A DNA stretch of 64,000 bases from assembly GCA_026874595.1 (NCBI GenBank), contig CM049313.1, positions 55,720,159-55,784,158 of the forward strand, in the 5' to 3' direction. Made by a program: the position numbers and the translations under genes. This document shows, piece by piece, positions 24,401 to 38,700 of the stretch (its first letter is position 1; each line of letters opens with the position of its first letter). Below the pieces are notes generated by a model that searched no databases, was not told the origin of the DNA, and worked only from the letters and a program-made list of their open reading frames with translations. The stretch comes from Sipunculus nudus (lineage: Eukaryota; Annelida; Sipuncula; Golfingiida; Sipunculidae).

Positions 24401-27400
24401 TTCGTCACCAAAGGAAATTGGTGACGAAGTGACCGTCAAAATGCAACAGGCTTGACTTGGCCGGGCACGTTCTAAAAATCAGCAATTCAAATGCATAGGG
24501 AATGACAGAAGGACAGAAAATTGATTGACAGAAGAATGAAATATGGCTGGGAAAATAGTTACTGCAAAAAAAAAAAAACTTTTATACTCTGCAAAGGCCG
24601 TTTAAGATTTTAGAAAGTTCTTTTGGTGACTTGTTTCTCTGTGTCAATTGTGGACGTGGATTTTATTTAACGAAAACACCTGCGTGTGTGAAATAAAAGA
24701 ACATTTCAAGCGGGCTGCCGTGAGGGAATCGTTTGCGGTGAGCAGTGACGTAAATAGCCTTGAATACCATTGGTGGCAAGTTGGCCATGCTGCGCAATGT
24801 TTGTATTTATATGTAATCCACTCCTTGCATGGTGTATCCTGAGCCGTTAATTAAAAGAATCAACAATCAAACAAACTTTTCAGTATAGGTATCATTCTGA
24901 GTTTTAATTTTAATTGTAATAGATAACATTTTATCATACAAAATATTGGTGACGAATTGACCATGCATATGGTAGCCTACCGCATGTAAATTGGTGACGA
25001 AATGACTGTGGTGACGAATCGACTGGTATCCGTTTAGAGGTGGTAACAGTAACAAGTACTAAATATCTGTTCTCACATGGATGTATATCTGTACATGTCT
25101 CACTTATAAATTTAAAATGGAGAGGTATGTACCATGATTCATAACAATCCACCAAATGCTTCCTGAAAAATAAGCTTCTAAGTTTTATTCTATTATAAGC
25201 TCTGTGACCTTCAAAAGTAGGTCAAGGTAGGTATCTTCAAGCATGAACGAGATTTTTGTCGATATACATCTTCACCAAAGAAATAAAATTCCTATTGTGA
25301 ATCCTTTTAGAGATATCCCGCTCACAAGGCCAAAGTTGAAAAATCCAAGAAAATTCAATAAAAAATCAGAAATTGCAGGTGGCGCCCCTGAACCTGTGCA
25401 GCAGTTACAGACCATCAGTCCCTATGATCATAGTAAGTATTGTGAAAATCTGTCCAATGGTTCCTGAGAAATAAGCTTCTAAATGTTTTTTCTATAATCA
25501 GCTCTAAAACGTAGAAAAATAGGTCAAGGTCACCCATCTTTGAACTTGACCGAGATTTTGTCAATATACATCTTCACCGAAAAAATAAAATTCTTACGGT
25601 GAATCCTTTTTGAGATATCCCGCTCACAAGCCCAAAGTTGAAAAATCCGATAAAAATTCATTAAAAATCAGAAATTGTATGTGGCGCCACCAAACTTGTA
25701 TAGCAGGTACAGACTATCAGTCCCAATAATCATAGTAAGTTTTGTGAAAATCCACCAAATGGTTCCTGAGTAATAAGCATCTAAGTGTTTTTCTATAATC
25801 AGCTCTAAAATGTAGAAAAATAGGTCAAGGTCACCCATCTTCGAACTTGACCGGAATTTTGTCGATATACATCTTTAACGAGGAAATAAAATTCTGACGG
25901 TGAATCCTTTTCAAGATATCCCGCTCACAAGGTAAAAGTTAACGGACACCGGACGGACAGACGGACGGACAGCTTGGGTGACGACAATAGCCCATCAGCC
26001 TAAGGGCTGAGGGCTAAAAAATTATCAGATTTCTCTTCATATGTTAATTAAAGGATGCCAGATGCCCCTTTTTGTCTGCAATTAACTTCCAACAGACAGA
26101 AATTGAAAGTATTTTCAAGTAAATTTTACTTGAGTCCAAGTATAATTCTGAGCAATTACTTAAGTCCAAAATCAGTACTTGTGTAGCTAAGCAGACCCTT
26201 ATATATTTTAAGCCATTAAAGCAGTTGTTCACACAACATTTATTATGCAATTGAATTTATTTGATTTCTGACCAATGTAAGCCTAAATGTTGGCAAAGTT
26301 GCACACTATTATAAGTGCTACAACACAGCTTCACATGACTCATCACCTTTAATGTGAATTAAAACTTACTGTATGCAAATTTATTTTACACAGACCATTA
26401 ATTCCCATTTAAATTTTTGTTTATATTTTGAGCATCTCTAACAATAATTCAAGTACAGGTATTATTTATTAAGTGCCTGATTAATAAATTTGCTACTCAG
26501 TTCAGCCCTGGTAAATTACCTTGTCTGACGAATGTTTGATTGACATCCAGGAGAATATCACAGCCTTCTACAATCATGCGTTCTATTGCCAAGTTCTTCC
26601 TGATGTTTTCTGTCTCACTCACTTCATCTTGCATGATCTGAAAAAAAAAAACTCAAACATATCATATCTCGTCAAATTCTTACTTGAATTTATGAGGATA
26701 CACCCAGGGCCTATTTATGCTTTCTGGATTTCAGGTTATATATCTAATTGGGTCTAGGAATAATCAAAAAGTCATGATCTGGTGTTCTATGTTTCTATTG
26801 GGATTTCACCAGTTTGCTTTCCTGGGGGGGGGGGGGGGGGGGGCGAAACCTAGACCTACTCTCCTATAGTCTAAAGCCTCATCTACTGTAATCAGCTAAA
26901 AACATATCCCCTGGAATTTTATTGGTTACATTTAAATCATAAATTTCTGTCATATTCTGATTGATTTATATATACTTTAATTATAGCTTTAAATGTTTAA
27001 GCTAATTTTCAACAAGGACCTGTTATAGTGTTCTTAACATTAATTGGGTATATGTTACTTTGATGTACAACTGGAATCTGTCATGTAATGCTCAACAGGA
27101 ACTGGAATCTGTGTTGTTGAACTGTGCAGGGTGACGTTCAGCTGAATAAAACAAATTTAAGTTCAGGACTTAATTTTTGTTTGAGTCATCAGGACTCCAA
27201 CACAAGGTCCCTATGTGATATTTTCATCAAGCTATTAACAGTCATATCTTAACGTGATTTTCTACATTTTGCCTATAGATTTTTTAAATATTTTGACAAA
27301 CAGGCCTGTTGCATATTCACAATCAAATTTTGATACAAGAAATTTTCTTCAATTACAAAAATTCTTCACCTTTAGACTGAGATCTCCCTCCCCTACATTC

Positions 27401-30400
27401 TTTCTAGTTCTATTTTTGGAACTGTATTCTGAACAAGATTTTTCTTTATATTAATAATTAAATTACTATCTCCTCCATTTCACTGCCTTATATTCACTTT
27501 CAATTGTGAATTTGTTCACTTTTAAACATGGAATTTTTTTATTTGCTAGATTTTATTTAATTCCTGTTCAAACTGTAAAATAGAATAATTCATACCATAT
27601 ATCTAATGAGATGTGCAATGTGAATAGTAGCCAGATTAAGGTTCAGTTACTATGATTAATGTCCTGTTAATGGACTGACAAATGGACAAAGAGTGATTGC
27701 CAAAGCTCAGATGACTTTATGAAGAAGAAAGGAAGATTCTTGAAAAAAAAGACAAAAATTATCTTGAAAGGCATAATCAGTAACAAAAAAACACATAATT
27801 TGATCACATGGCCTGGGACAGAAGACAACCTTGGAATATACAGGTAGTTAACTGATAGCCCTGCAGGTGTCACCACCATACAGCCCACACAATCCTTCAG
27901 TGTGACCTCTGTTGTTGTTGGTTTCAGAACAGAAGGGTTTCAAATTCAAAATATTTTTGGAAGGGTAACAATCAAAACAAAATAACCTTGGTGAAATCCC
28001 CACCATTATAGCTAAGCAGTCTTCTATACAATGACCAGCACAGATTTTTGATGATCTAAATATTAAGCAAAATAATTATTTATATTTTTCACAGGTTTCC
28101 CATTAAACCAATACTTATCTTTAAATAAACACTTGGGATAGATCAAATTGTTGTGTGATATAATCAAAAAGTAAAATTTTGTCCCACAAAAAGAAGATAT
28201 TTGAGTATTTTCATTATTTTTCATGTTTTATGACTATTAGGCAAGTTTAGACATGGCTGCCATCTGCTCCATTGCCAGAGACTGTTTATTAAACAAACTT
28301 TCATTATAATTGTTTTGCAATTAAAATTTAAATAAGAAATATCAACAAAGATTACCTAGGATTTCAGGAAATTTCTATTGTATTTCTTTATTAAACAATC
28401 TAGGATATCATTTTAACAATGCATGACCATAATGCACTTCAATGGGGAATCCCCATATCATGATAGCCAGCAGAACCAAGTGTTTCGTGGTTAACATCAA
28501 GATTTCGACACCTGGAGTCCTTTGTAATCTGCTGTGTATGTAAATGTGACAGGTAAAAGAAATGTTACATATTTCAAGGATCTTTTCAAACTTTGACTAC
28601 AACCTACACATCATTTATTATCTCATATTTTAATCATTGGTTATGAATTTTATGAATTCTATGCAAGTGCATATGAGAATTATTAATATTTAATGCTATT
28701 TTCAGAGTAAAAAAAAATTCACAGTGAAGTTCATTTTTCGAAAAAAATTGCCTGAGAAACATAACATTCATTTTATTTTGCCTTAAGACAAGGTATTTTG
28801 AAGAAAAAAATTGTTTTAAATGTTCAACGAATTATATGACCTTTGGCTGGTCTTTCCTTTAAGGCAAAACAAGTTTGTGCTATGAAATCACGGCTCTTAT
28901 GATTAATTATTCACTTTTTCTCAATCAGCACAAGGTCCTAAGCATTAATAGCTTTACAAAATAATTATACATATTAAATTATGAACAATTTTCATTATAA
29001 AGATATAATTTTAAATGGATTGAACTTGTGTTGCTAACATGCACTATTTCCAGAAATTTCACATGTATAATTCTTAATCTTAATTTCCTATAAACTGGCA
29101 AAATTTCTTAAGACTTGTCATGACAAAAAATTTAACCCTCTGATTCTATATATTTCCCATGATTCATGGTACAATAAATGTTTGGTTTATGTGTGCATGG
29201 TCCTGATATTTATATTACTGGGTATTCCATCAGTGCTTCTTTTGAGAGTTCATCCATCTAGATCTAGGTAAATATGAGGCTGTTTGTCTGTGTGTTCTTA
29301 CTGTTTATATTACTAGGTTAGGCCCAAAAAAATAATTCAGCTACTTATTAAAATTAAAGAAAATTATGAAATAAAAAATGTTTGTTTGAAAAAAACATGT
29401 AATTAATTTTCTTTAGCCTGATCAATCCACACTTACTTGAGACAGTTCCTCCAGCTTGCTCTGGGCATATTCAAGGCTGCGTCGCTCGACATGGTCATGA
29501 GGGGTGTGAGCCAGCAGCTCATGGATTGTGATTATGTACCGAGGTATCTGTAAATATATTCACATTTTGTTGTAATACATCTGTACTTATAAAGGTTCCC
29601 ATACTATTAACAGCCATGTATGGTACACATGAAACAAGAGTGTTCCAGCTTCCTGGAAAATAATCATTTGTCTAAGGTTTCATTATGAAAATCATTTCCA
29701 GTTTCTCCTACACATACACATAACACAAATAAACTGGCACTAGGTGTGATCAATGTCATGAAAGAAAACATCTGCACTTCTATCGAAAAATCAAGATGGT
29801 GACAGGAAAAAAATCAGAATTATTGCATTTTTTTTTTCATGCACAATATCATTACTGATCATGGAGACTAATTTTTATAGAAAATAGACATGTACTATAT
29901 ATGATGCAAATGGTATTTATCAATACATAGAACCAATCCAATTTATAAAACATGGTAAAAAAAGAGAGACACTGAGCCTGTAAGCTGGGGTGGTTTTGAA
30001 TCTTTGTATTCATCCAAAGTGAACTGATACTATGAGAATGGAAGATAATCCACATTTTGGCAAGAAAGACTACCAGTAAGTACTTATTACACATGTACAT
30101 TTAAGTAAGAAATATTTTGTTATTATGCATATAAATATTCATTTGCCCCAGGTAAACAGCAAAGGTTACAAATTTTTATCTTTCTAATCCATTAAGGATT
30201 TTTCATTCAATATTGGACTGGTCCCTCCATAATAATTTTAGCAACAAAATCTGGCATAGTTACTGAGAACTAATAAGCTGATCAAACGGAGTTCAAGCAT
30301 CAGCTCATACAATACATAAGAATGTATTGAACTTGTCCCATCCTTATTATAAATATAAGTTCAAACATTAATGCCCCAACTTGAATAATCAAAGCCTAGA

Positions 30401-33400
30401 ATGTAATTCAACTTACAGCCACCAGATGTCCCCAGCTCCCTGTGTGGGCTGAACCATGCTATATTTAACAACTTCATAAATGTGAACTTAAACTTTCCCA
30501 TTGTTTTATGGATTTAACACACAAAAAATGATTTTTTTAACTCTTTAATGAAATTTAAAAAATTTTGTTTAAACAGATAAAGGAAACCTATCTGCTTGTA
30601 TACATCACAGAAATGAGAGAAAAAGAAATTTTAGCCAGGGACAGATCCAATCTCAGTGCCCTCATTGTAACAACAAAAGCCCAACCCACCCATAATTAGG
30701 GATCTGACCTAGTAGAGCTACAAAAGGACTGACTCTAGTCTGTCTTTGTCCTCTTGTCAAATCTGAAAAATATATAGCTGGGAGTAATTTACATAATATA
30801 TCATCCAATCCTAGTTAAAAATGAATATTTCATTAGTCATCTGATTTGGGATCTGCCATCAATTTAATTTCCCATCCCAAAAATATAAACTCTGAAGGTG
30901 ATGTACCGTGTCTGAAGTCATCATTCATGTCACCATTACAATTGTGGCTTGCTTGGATGAAATAAGACTGACTTCAGTGGTCAGCAAATTTTAGTGGCTC
31001 AATTAGACTGGAAAAAATAACATCAACTGGACTCAAACAGCTTGAAGAAGTTGTTTTAATTTGGTGATGTTACAAAGTATACATTTTTCAAAGCACTATA
31101 TTATCTACTTGAATGCAATGCAGTTATTAATCTACTGCATGTAAACCTGGCTTAGCTCAACTTAGCTCAACCAATCTCAACTGGTGAGAGCATATAATGG
31201 AATCTGCACCAGGCCCTATATGTGTCAGGATGGAAATATTCAATATTCGAAAGCATTGATAAATCAATAGCTGCAATCAGTCACATAATTCATAATCTTC
31301 ACGAGTCAGAATGCCTACAGGAATGCAGTGAGCAAGCTATATTCACCAAACAGATGTTACTTGCCTAGTTCTTAGCTTTATAATGAATTTTAGAGAGGAA
31401 AAAAATTCTCATTATTTTTAATTCTGATAATTTAAGTCCCTATATTTAATATCAAAACTGTAGGTTAAAATGATTAGAGGTATAATGGTGCACATGCAGG
31501 AAATTGATGACTCCACCTAGTGTCAAAGTATGACTCCTCATACAAGGAATTTCTAATACAAACTGTACTGTGTGTTCAAGGCCTCACTGATGTAATGAAA
31601 TCATTGTTATGATGTCAGCCCCAGGGACATGCTGTCTCATTCCATGTATCCAATAAAATGGCAATTGATTCAAGGGGTGGATCCCTGAATTCAGGACGGG
31701 TGGTAGGGGTTTACCATTTCCACTAAAAGTTACACAACTCAAACTACTATTACACAAACTACTATTTACTAATTCAGGAAAACACTGCCAATAGAATAAT
31801 TTCTCACGGTAATCAATAAAGAGGGAGCGTGTAGATTATGCTTATTCTCTCCTTTTGATCTGCCCCTGGGTTGCACAATCTGTATCACATCTTGCAAACA
31901 GATTACGGCTCAGCCAAATTACCATATACACTGTGTGTACACATGGGTCACAGTGTTTAATATTGGAATATGTCTGTCCTTTAGACACAAACTAATAGCT
32001 TAATGCATAGTATAAAGCTAAGTTACCAGCTGTTCTGTTTGAGCCAAAAATATGCAACAGATCAGCTAGAGTTTATTCATAAAAATAGAGATTTCTTTAT
32101 CCATAAATTAGTAGAGATGTACTTTCATCTTTTTATGGTTTCAGTCTTTGTCTTAGTTGTCCTGGTCTCAGTACCACCTATGAGAAAATATTTGGCCAAT
32201 TACCCTGGATGCTCGTGTACATATTGCATACTTACATACGAAATACATGCCTGCTTAAACTGATTTCCTTTCTATCAATTAGCCTCCCAATTATAATTTA
32301 TGTAACAAGTGACCCATGGGTCATGACGCTAAGCTGACTGGGAAGAGATTCATAAAAGGAAATTTTATCATCTGAATGGTAGTATATACCCATTCACCAG
32401 AAGCATCAAACAGATTAACCAACAGGCCAAGATTGTGTCTGTATTTATATATCTCAAAAATATAGAAAAAATGTGTAAACTTTAAAAAAATACATGGCTC
32501 CACCAGTCTGCAGAAACTAATAAAAACACATGGTTAATATCCATGCAAAGAATCATGGTGATCTCTGCATTAGTTGTTTAGATACTTCAGCTTTTGTATC
32601 AAATTTTCCTTTATTCTGAGGGATACTTTTGAGTCCTATAGCTATAGAAGGATATGGGTAACAGAGACCTAATTTCAGGTTTCCACAGACACTTTTCATG
32701 GGTCTCCTTGCATGACAAGAATATAGATTCTAGGTCCAGTTGTTACAATTTGTGCCACGTTAACAGATGACAGCATCCATAAAGGTCTCAAAAATAGAGA
32801 CAAAAATTAAAAAAATTGAATAAAATATAGTCTTCAGAAACTGATGAAACACTCCATAATCAATATCCATGCAAACAATTATGGTGATCTCTGCATTAGT
32901 TGTTCAGATACTTCAGCTTTTGTATAAAATTTTCCATTATTCTGAGCTGTACTTTGGAGTGCCATAGCTCAAAGGATATGGGTAACAGAGACCTAATTTC
33001 AGGTTTCCATGGAGACTTTTCATGGGCCTCCCTGTTTGTCAAGAATGAAGATTCTAGGTCCAGTCGTTACGATTTGTGCCCTGTTAATAGATGAACATAT
33101 TTTTAAAGGTCTCAAAAATAGAGAAAATAATTCATAAAAAATTGAAAAATACAGGTGGCGCCACCAGTCTAAAGAAACTGATGAAACATCTCATGATCAA
33201 TATCTATGCACAAAAATCATGACCATCATTGATGTAGTTAATGAGATATTGAAGTTTTTGTATGAAATTTTTGACTATTCTGGGGGGGTACTTTGGGGCC
33301 CCATAGCTTGAAGGATATGGGAAACAGAGACCTAATGTCTGGTTTCCATGGAGACTTTTCATAGGTCTATCAGTGTGTCAAGAATGAAGATTCTAGGTCC

Positions 33401-35639
33401 AGTCTTTAAGATTTGTGCCTTGTTAACAGATGTTCGAATTTTTTAGGTCTCAAAATTAGTGAAAAAAATTCATAAAAAATCGAAAAATACAGGTGGCTCC
33501 ACCAGTCTGCAGGAACTGATGGAACATCTCATGATCAATATGAATGCCAAAAATCATGACCATCAGTGATGTAGTTAATGAGATATTGAAGTTTTTGTAT
33601 GAAATTTTTTACTTTTCTGGGGGGTACTTTGGGACCCTATAGCTCAAAGGATATGGGTAACAGAGACCTTATTTCTGGTTTCCAAGGAGATTTTTCATGG
33701 ACCTCTCAGAATGATAAGTTACAAAATTCTAAGTCCAGCGGTTACGATTTGTGCCAGGTTAATGGACGGACGGACTTACAGTCAGCTGAGCTAAAAATGA
33801 AGATATTTTATGCACAGAAAGGCCTTACCATTCTTCTGCCATAAAAATTTTATGAGCAATATGCAAATCAAAATTCAAGGAAAAGGACAAATGACCATCA
33901 TTGAATGTTTAGATATTTAAGTCAGTTTAGGGTCCCAGCATTTCATGGAAACAAAATTCCTGATTTATCTCTGACTTTTCCATGATGAATTTTCAAAATC
34001 CCAGGATTACTTTTGGCAAATTCCACACATAGAGCTTCCACAGGCAAGCATCTTATGTAAAAGCTGAAAAGACATGACATAAAAAAAATAATGTCTCTTT
34101 CGGGTCATACAAATTTCAAATCTTTCTGATTTGAGGAATTTTTCACTCCAATTCCCAGACATTTCCCTGACAGGAAAAGTAATCAAACTTATTTTCAAGA
34201 TTTCCTTATTAATTTTTTATAGGATGGCTGTGAACCTTGTCAGCTGAGCTAATAAAAAGATATCCCCTCACCTGGTGCATAGGATATGTTAAGAACGTTT
34301 CCAGGGTGCGGCCTTCACACACAGACTTCTCTTCATAGCGGCGGAGCAACTGGTTGAACTCGGGTTTCTGTTTGTACTCCGCTAACACCTGCAGACTGTA
34401 GTGGTGGTTACGAACATACTCCTGGTAGATTCCCAGCATCGGGAGCAGCATATCAAACAGGTCACCTCCAAGAAAGACCAACACATCACTCCAATTAATG
34501 ACCAGTCACTTCTCTCACCACTAACATTATTGTCAAAAGGTGTTAAAATGTGTCACATCAAGTGATGTGATTGGCTTTATCTTTACAAGAGTTTCACATG
34601 TACAATATTTGAAAAAAAAAGGAAAGTATAATGAAAATAATTAATACTGAAAAATGGTGAATTCATGCAATTTTTTTCCTTATAACTATGTGTGTGTGTG
34701 TGTGTGTGGAAGCACAACCTGCATTTTATTTTACTGCTAGCTTAGCTAAAAAGTATGCACATTTGTAGGATTATTGTTTCCAGACTATATGATATAGATT
34801 ATCCAGGCATCAAACAATATCTGTGTACCATACATGCAGGTTCTGGGTGAGTAAATCTCCCCATTGCTGGGTCATACCACCAAGGAACCCCCAAAAGGTG
34901 CACTTGCTTGTGAGGGAAACACAGCTGAGGGGTACAGCTTTCCCAGCAAGCATGCCGAGTGCTCACCCTGGGTGGGGCCCATTGAGTAAAACATTACTCC
35001 CCAGCTAAGTTTCAGACACATTATCTCCTGGCCTAAAGAAACCAAATGAATTTCTGCAACTTCATTGGCATGCTTTTAAAGTTGAAAATTGAAGGTAAAA
35101 GATATTATGACTTAATGCAATCATATGTTTTATGATATTGTATAAAAAAACTATTTATTTTTTATATAATATCAAATATTTTTATTTTACCACTCATCTG
35201 ATGTTACCTTGGGTCTCTGCCAAATTATGAAGATTTTACACACTTATCAAAGCAGAAAACTGTCCCTCACTGATAGGACCAACTATGTACTCACCAAATT
35301 AAAACGCTCAGTGTGAATAGACAGAAAACTGAATCAGCCCTGAACAACCAGCCTCGAACAATCAGCACAGTATGATTGATCAGAATGAGATGCTGGGGAC
35401 TGGAAATGTGTGACCCGTAATTTTCCATCGTTAATTTAATTAATTACAAACTCGCTGTACTTTGGTGCCATCAATCTACCCAACCAGTCTGTAATGATGT
35501 GACACTTCACATCCAAAACCATCCGAAATAGAGGGTACTCACAGGAGAGCTTATACTTCCCCCAAGGTCAAAATTTAATATTTGGCCTATTTTAAAGAAA
35601 CTGACAAAATAGTTTTCCTGCACATAGAACGAACTGAAG

Positions 35640-35709
<70 letters not shown>

Positions 35710-38700
35710 ACTGCTTTGCGAAACTCTTGAATTTGCTCCAATGTTTTTATCTCAAAATTATAAATAAACATGTGCAAAACAATAAAAAATTGCAGGAGAC
35801 GATGATGCCACTACTCTAGGATGAACTATAGAGGTATCCAAGATAACAATTAAAATGCTTAATATGCATAGCAAAGTTTTAGGCAATCCATGTGATAGTT
35901 TTAGTGATATTAGAGCTTTTGTATGAAGATTTGCCCAAAATGGAATAAAATTTCACATCTTTTCTCCGTATTTTTATGAACTGGAACATCCATTTTTTAA
36001 ATATTGCATGACTGGAAAGGTCTGATCAACAATATAAATATATATATACTCGCAGCACAACACAGAAAATGATATTGAAAAATCTATTCAAATGTATTTT
36101 AAATGAACTGGTAAATTTAATTACATTCTTAAATAGTAATATATAATTGTAAGAGAGGTATAACTAAGTGGAAAATTTTATAAAATTGATGAATTTGCAA
36201 AATTCCACAAGACACAATCAGTTTAATATATGTTCAGATATTCCAAGGAAACACAACACCAAGAGTGTTTGGAAAGTCTCCTTTAATAATGCTGGATAAA
36301 AACTGGTGTTTGAAAAAAAAGTGGATAGACATGTGTAAACAACATACAAACATGTAAGCATATTACACAAAGAATGATTAGTTAATTATGTCTGGCTGAA
36401 CCATTCTGCATACCGGTAACAGCACAAGTTAAACTGACCTCAGACAAATTGGTTCAATGTTAGCTGCAGTAAAATCAATACCTACCGGCTACTTGATCTA
36501 GAACAACATCTGATATTAAGATATCTGAAATGAACCACTAATTTTGATCTATTGGAATTTTTTTTAGCAGGCTAAGGGAGAATGTCAGGAGCTGTCAGAA
36601 GTAATTTAAATCTAACACAAGGGATTTTATTGACAGCTTCAAAACAACCGCGACAAGGAAGCCAGGTGCTCACAACAAATGAATGGTAATACAGTGCAGT
36701 AAAGAAAGGTGTTTGGTGATTTATTTCAATGTGAACATCCTTTCAGAGATCCTGAAAGTTTTTTTTTTCATATAAATAACAAAAAAGGCAATATAGCTGG
36801 CATCAGGCCATCCATGTAGACCTCACACTTACTATCAAATTTAATTTTCTTTTCTGTTCTCTGTCTCTGTCTCTCTATTTCTCTGTCTCTGTCTCTCTCT
36901 CTCTCACTGCATGTCTCTCTGTCTCTGTCCCTGTCTGTTGCTATATATGTCTGACACTCACTGTTAGACATTTTCAAATCAACCTGCACCTTGCTCATCT
37001 GATAATAATGCCTTTTTGAACTGCACCATGTGAAATCTAAGTCACCATATTTGCAGTCCATTATTCAAGACCTAGTGGAAGAAAATGCTTATATTTATAC
37101 TGCCTATCTTGACATAGGTTTATCTTGGTTCTGGTGGTTTGGTTTTTGACCAACATGTGTGTCTATAATGAATACCATATTTTAAATCACTTCACTGTAT
37201 GCTTTAACTTTTCATTTCTCAAACACTTGTGAATATGCCAGACAGAGCATTGATTCTGGCCTGCCTTATCCAATATAATTTAATCGGATCTGGTAAAACT
37301 TTTTTCCACAACTAGTGGCCCATGGGCCATGATGCTCAGCTGAATTCAAGGAATTTTGAACAATGAGAAAGATGACTGCCAGAGTGCTAAAAAATCATGA
37401 ATTTTGTGAAGAGTCCTTAGAAATGTCTGGTTTACTAGAAAACTGTCCAAGACGTATTGACATGCCAAATTTCAGACCAATATGAGCAATTTTCCCCAAA
37501 AGCACATGTACATATGGGTGCCACCAGTCATGAGTACAAGATGGAGCAGGCCAAGATCTATGGACGTGCACAATTTCAGGCTAATACGGCACACCATTCC
37601 TAAGAAATTAACATTAATTTATTCAAAAGAAACGGGAAGGTAGGTGGTGCCACCTGTCTGGTTTTCCAGAAATTTTCCAAGATGGGTGGACATGCCAAAT
37701 TTTAGACCAATATCTTGAACCACTCCTGAGTTATGAGCATCTTTCACCCAAAGCAGATGTATGGATGGATGCCACAGGAAAATGATTGCAGGTGTCTGCA
37801 CCAGTCTTGAGTACAAGATTGAGGAGTCCAAGATCTATGGATTTGGACAATTTCAGGCAAATATATCCAGTCACTCCTGAGAAAAGGGCATTTTTTATTC
37901 TACAAACCGGGTAGTGCCACCTGTCTGGTTTACCAGAAAACTTTCAAAGATGATGGACATGCCAAATTTCAGAAGAATATCTTGAATCATTCCTGAGATA
38001 TGAGCAATTTTCACCCATAGCACATATACCATTGAACGCCACGCATTTTAAAATGACTGCAGACAGCTACACCAGTCTTGTTTATGAGATTTTGAGGTGT
38101 TGAGGGTCTATGAACATGCACAATTTCAACCCAATACATTAAAGAACCACTAAGACATACAGATGGCACATGCACACTTCATGGACACTTCACAAAAAGT
38201 ATTGTAGGTGGTGCCACCAGTTGCAGTTATGAGATAGAGTGATCCAAGATCTATGGACATGCAATTTTTCAGAACAATACATTGAGCCACTCCTGAGATA
38301 TGGGCTGTTATCTTAAAGACACCCAGATCCATACTGCACAGAAAAGATTGCTGGTGGTAACATCTGTCTTTGTTAGGCACAACAACATAGGTGAAGGAAC
38401 AACTATGCCAAATCAGTCCAAATCAGTCCAAGGGTCTCAAAAGAGTTCTCTGGAAACTTGTATCACATATTTTTATTATTCTCGGGAGTACTTTTGAGCC
38501 CCATAGCGAGGACGATATGGGTAAAAGAGACCTGATTTCATGTTTTCAAGGAGATTTTTCATGGACCCTCCTGGATGTCAAGTGAGAAGAGTCCAGGTCC
38601 AGTGGTTACGATTTGTGCACTGTTAACAGACAGCAAGACGGACGGACGATGGATTGCAGGTCCAGGGGTTACGATTTGTGCCCTGTTAACAGATGACAGC

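Larger units (their letters stand above)
23300..26519 (-). other. Intron e-f
   Basis: A 3.2-kb intron. It holds a long fold-back (23404-23946) starting about 100 bp from exon f, and a family-3 palindrome repeat (about 24310-26016) with a 660-bp MITE nested in its head. The remaining 500 bp next to exon e is AT-rich and unassigned. Confidence 0.8.

Noticed and set aside
24370-25040. A host regulatory region with repeated TTCGTCACC sites
   Set aside because: The sites are in the inverted ends of a MITE with target duplications, which explains their arrangement.
34823-35008. Plus-strand open frame of 61 residues as a gene
   Set aside because: No homology, no splice context, and it is antisense inside a RasGRF intron. 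Kept only as part of an unassigned unique block.
36768-37061. Arg/Glu/Asp-rich open frame on the minus strand
   Set aside because: It is a translation of the CT/CTGT microsatellite.
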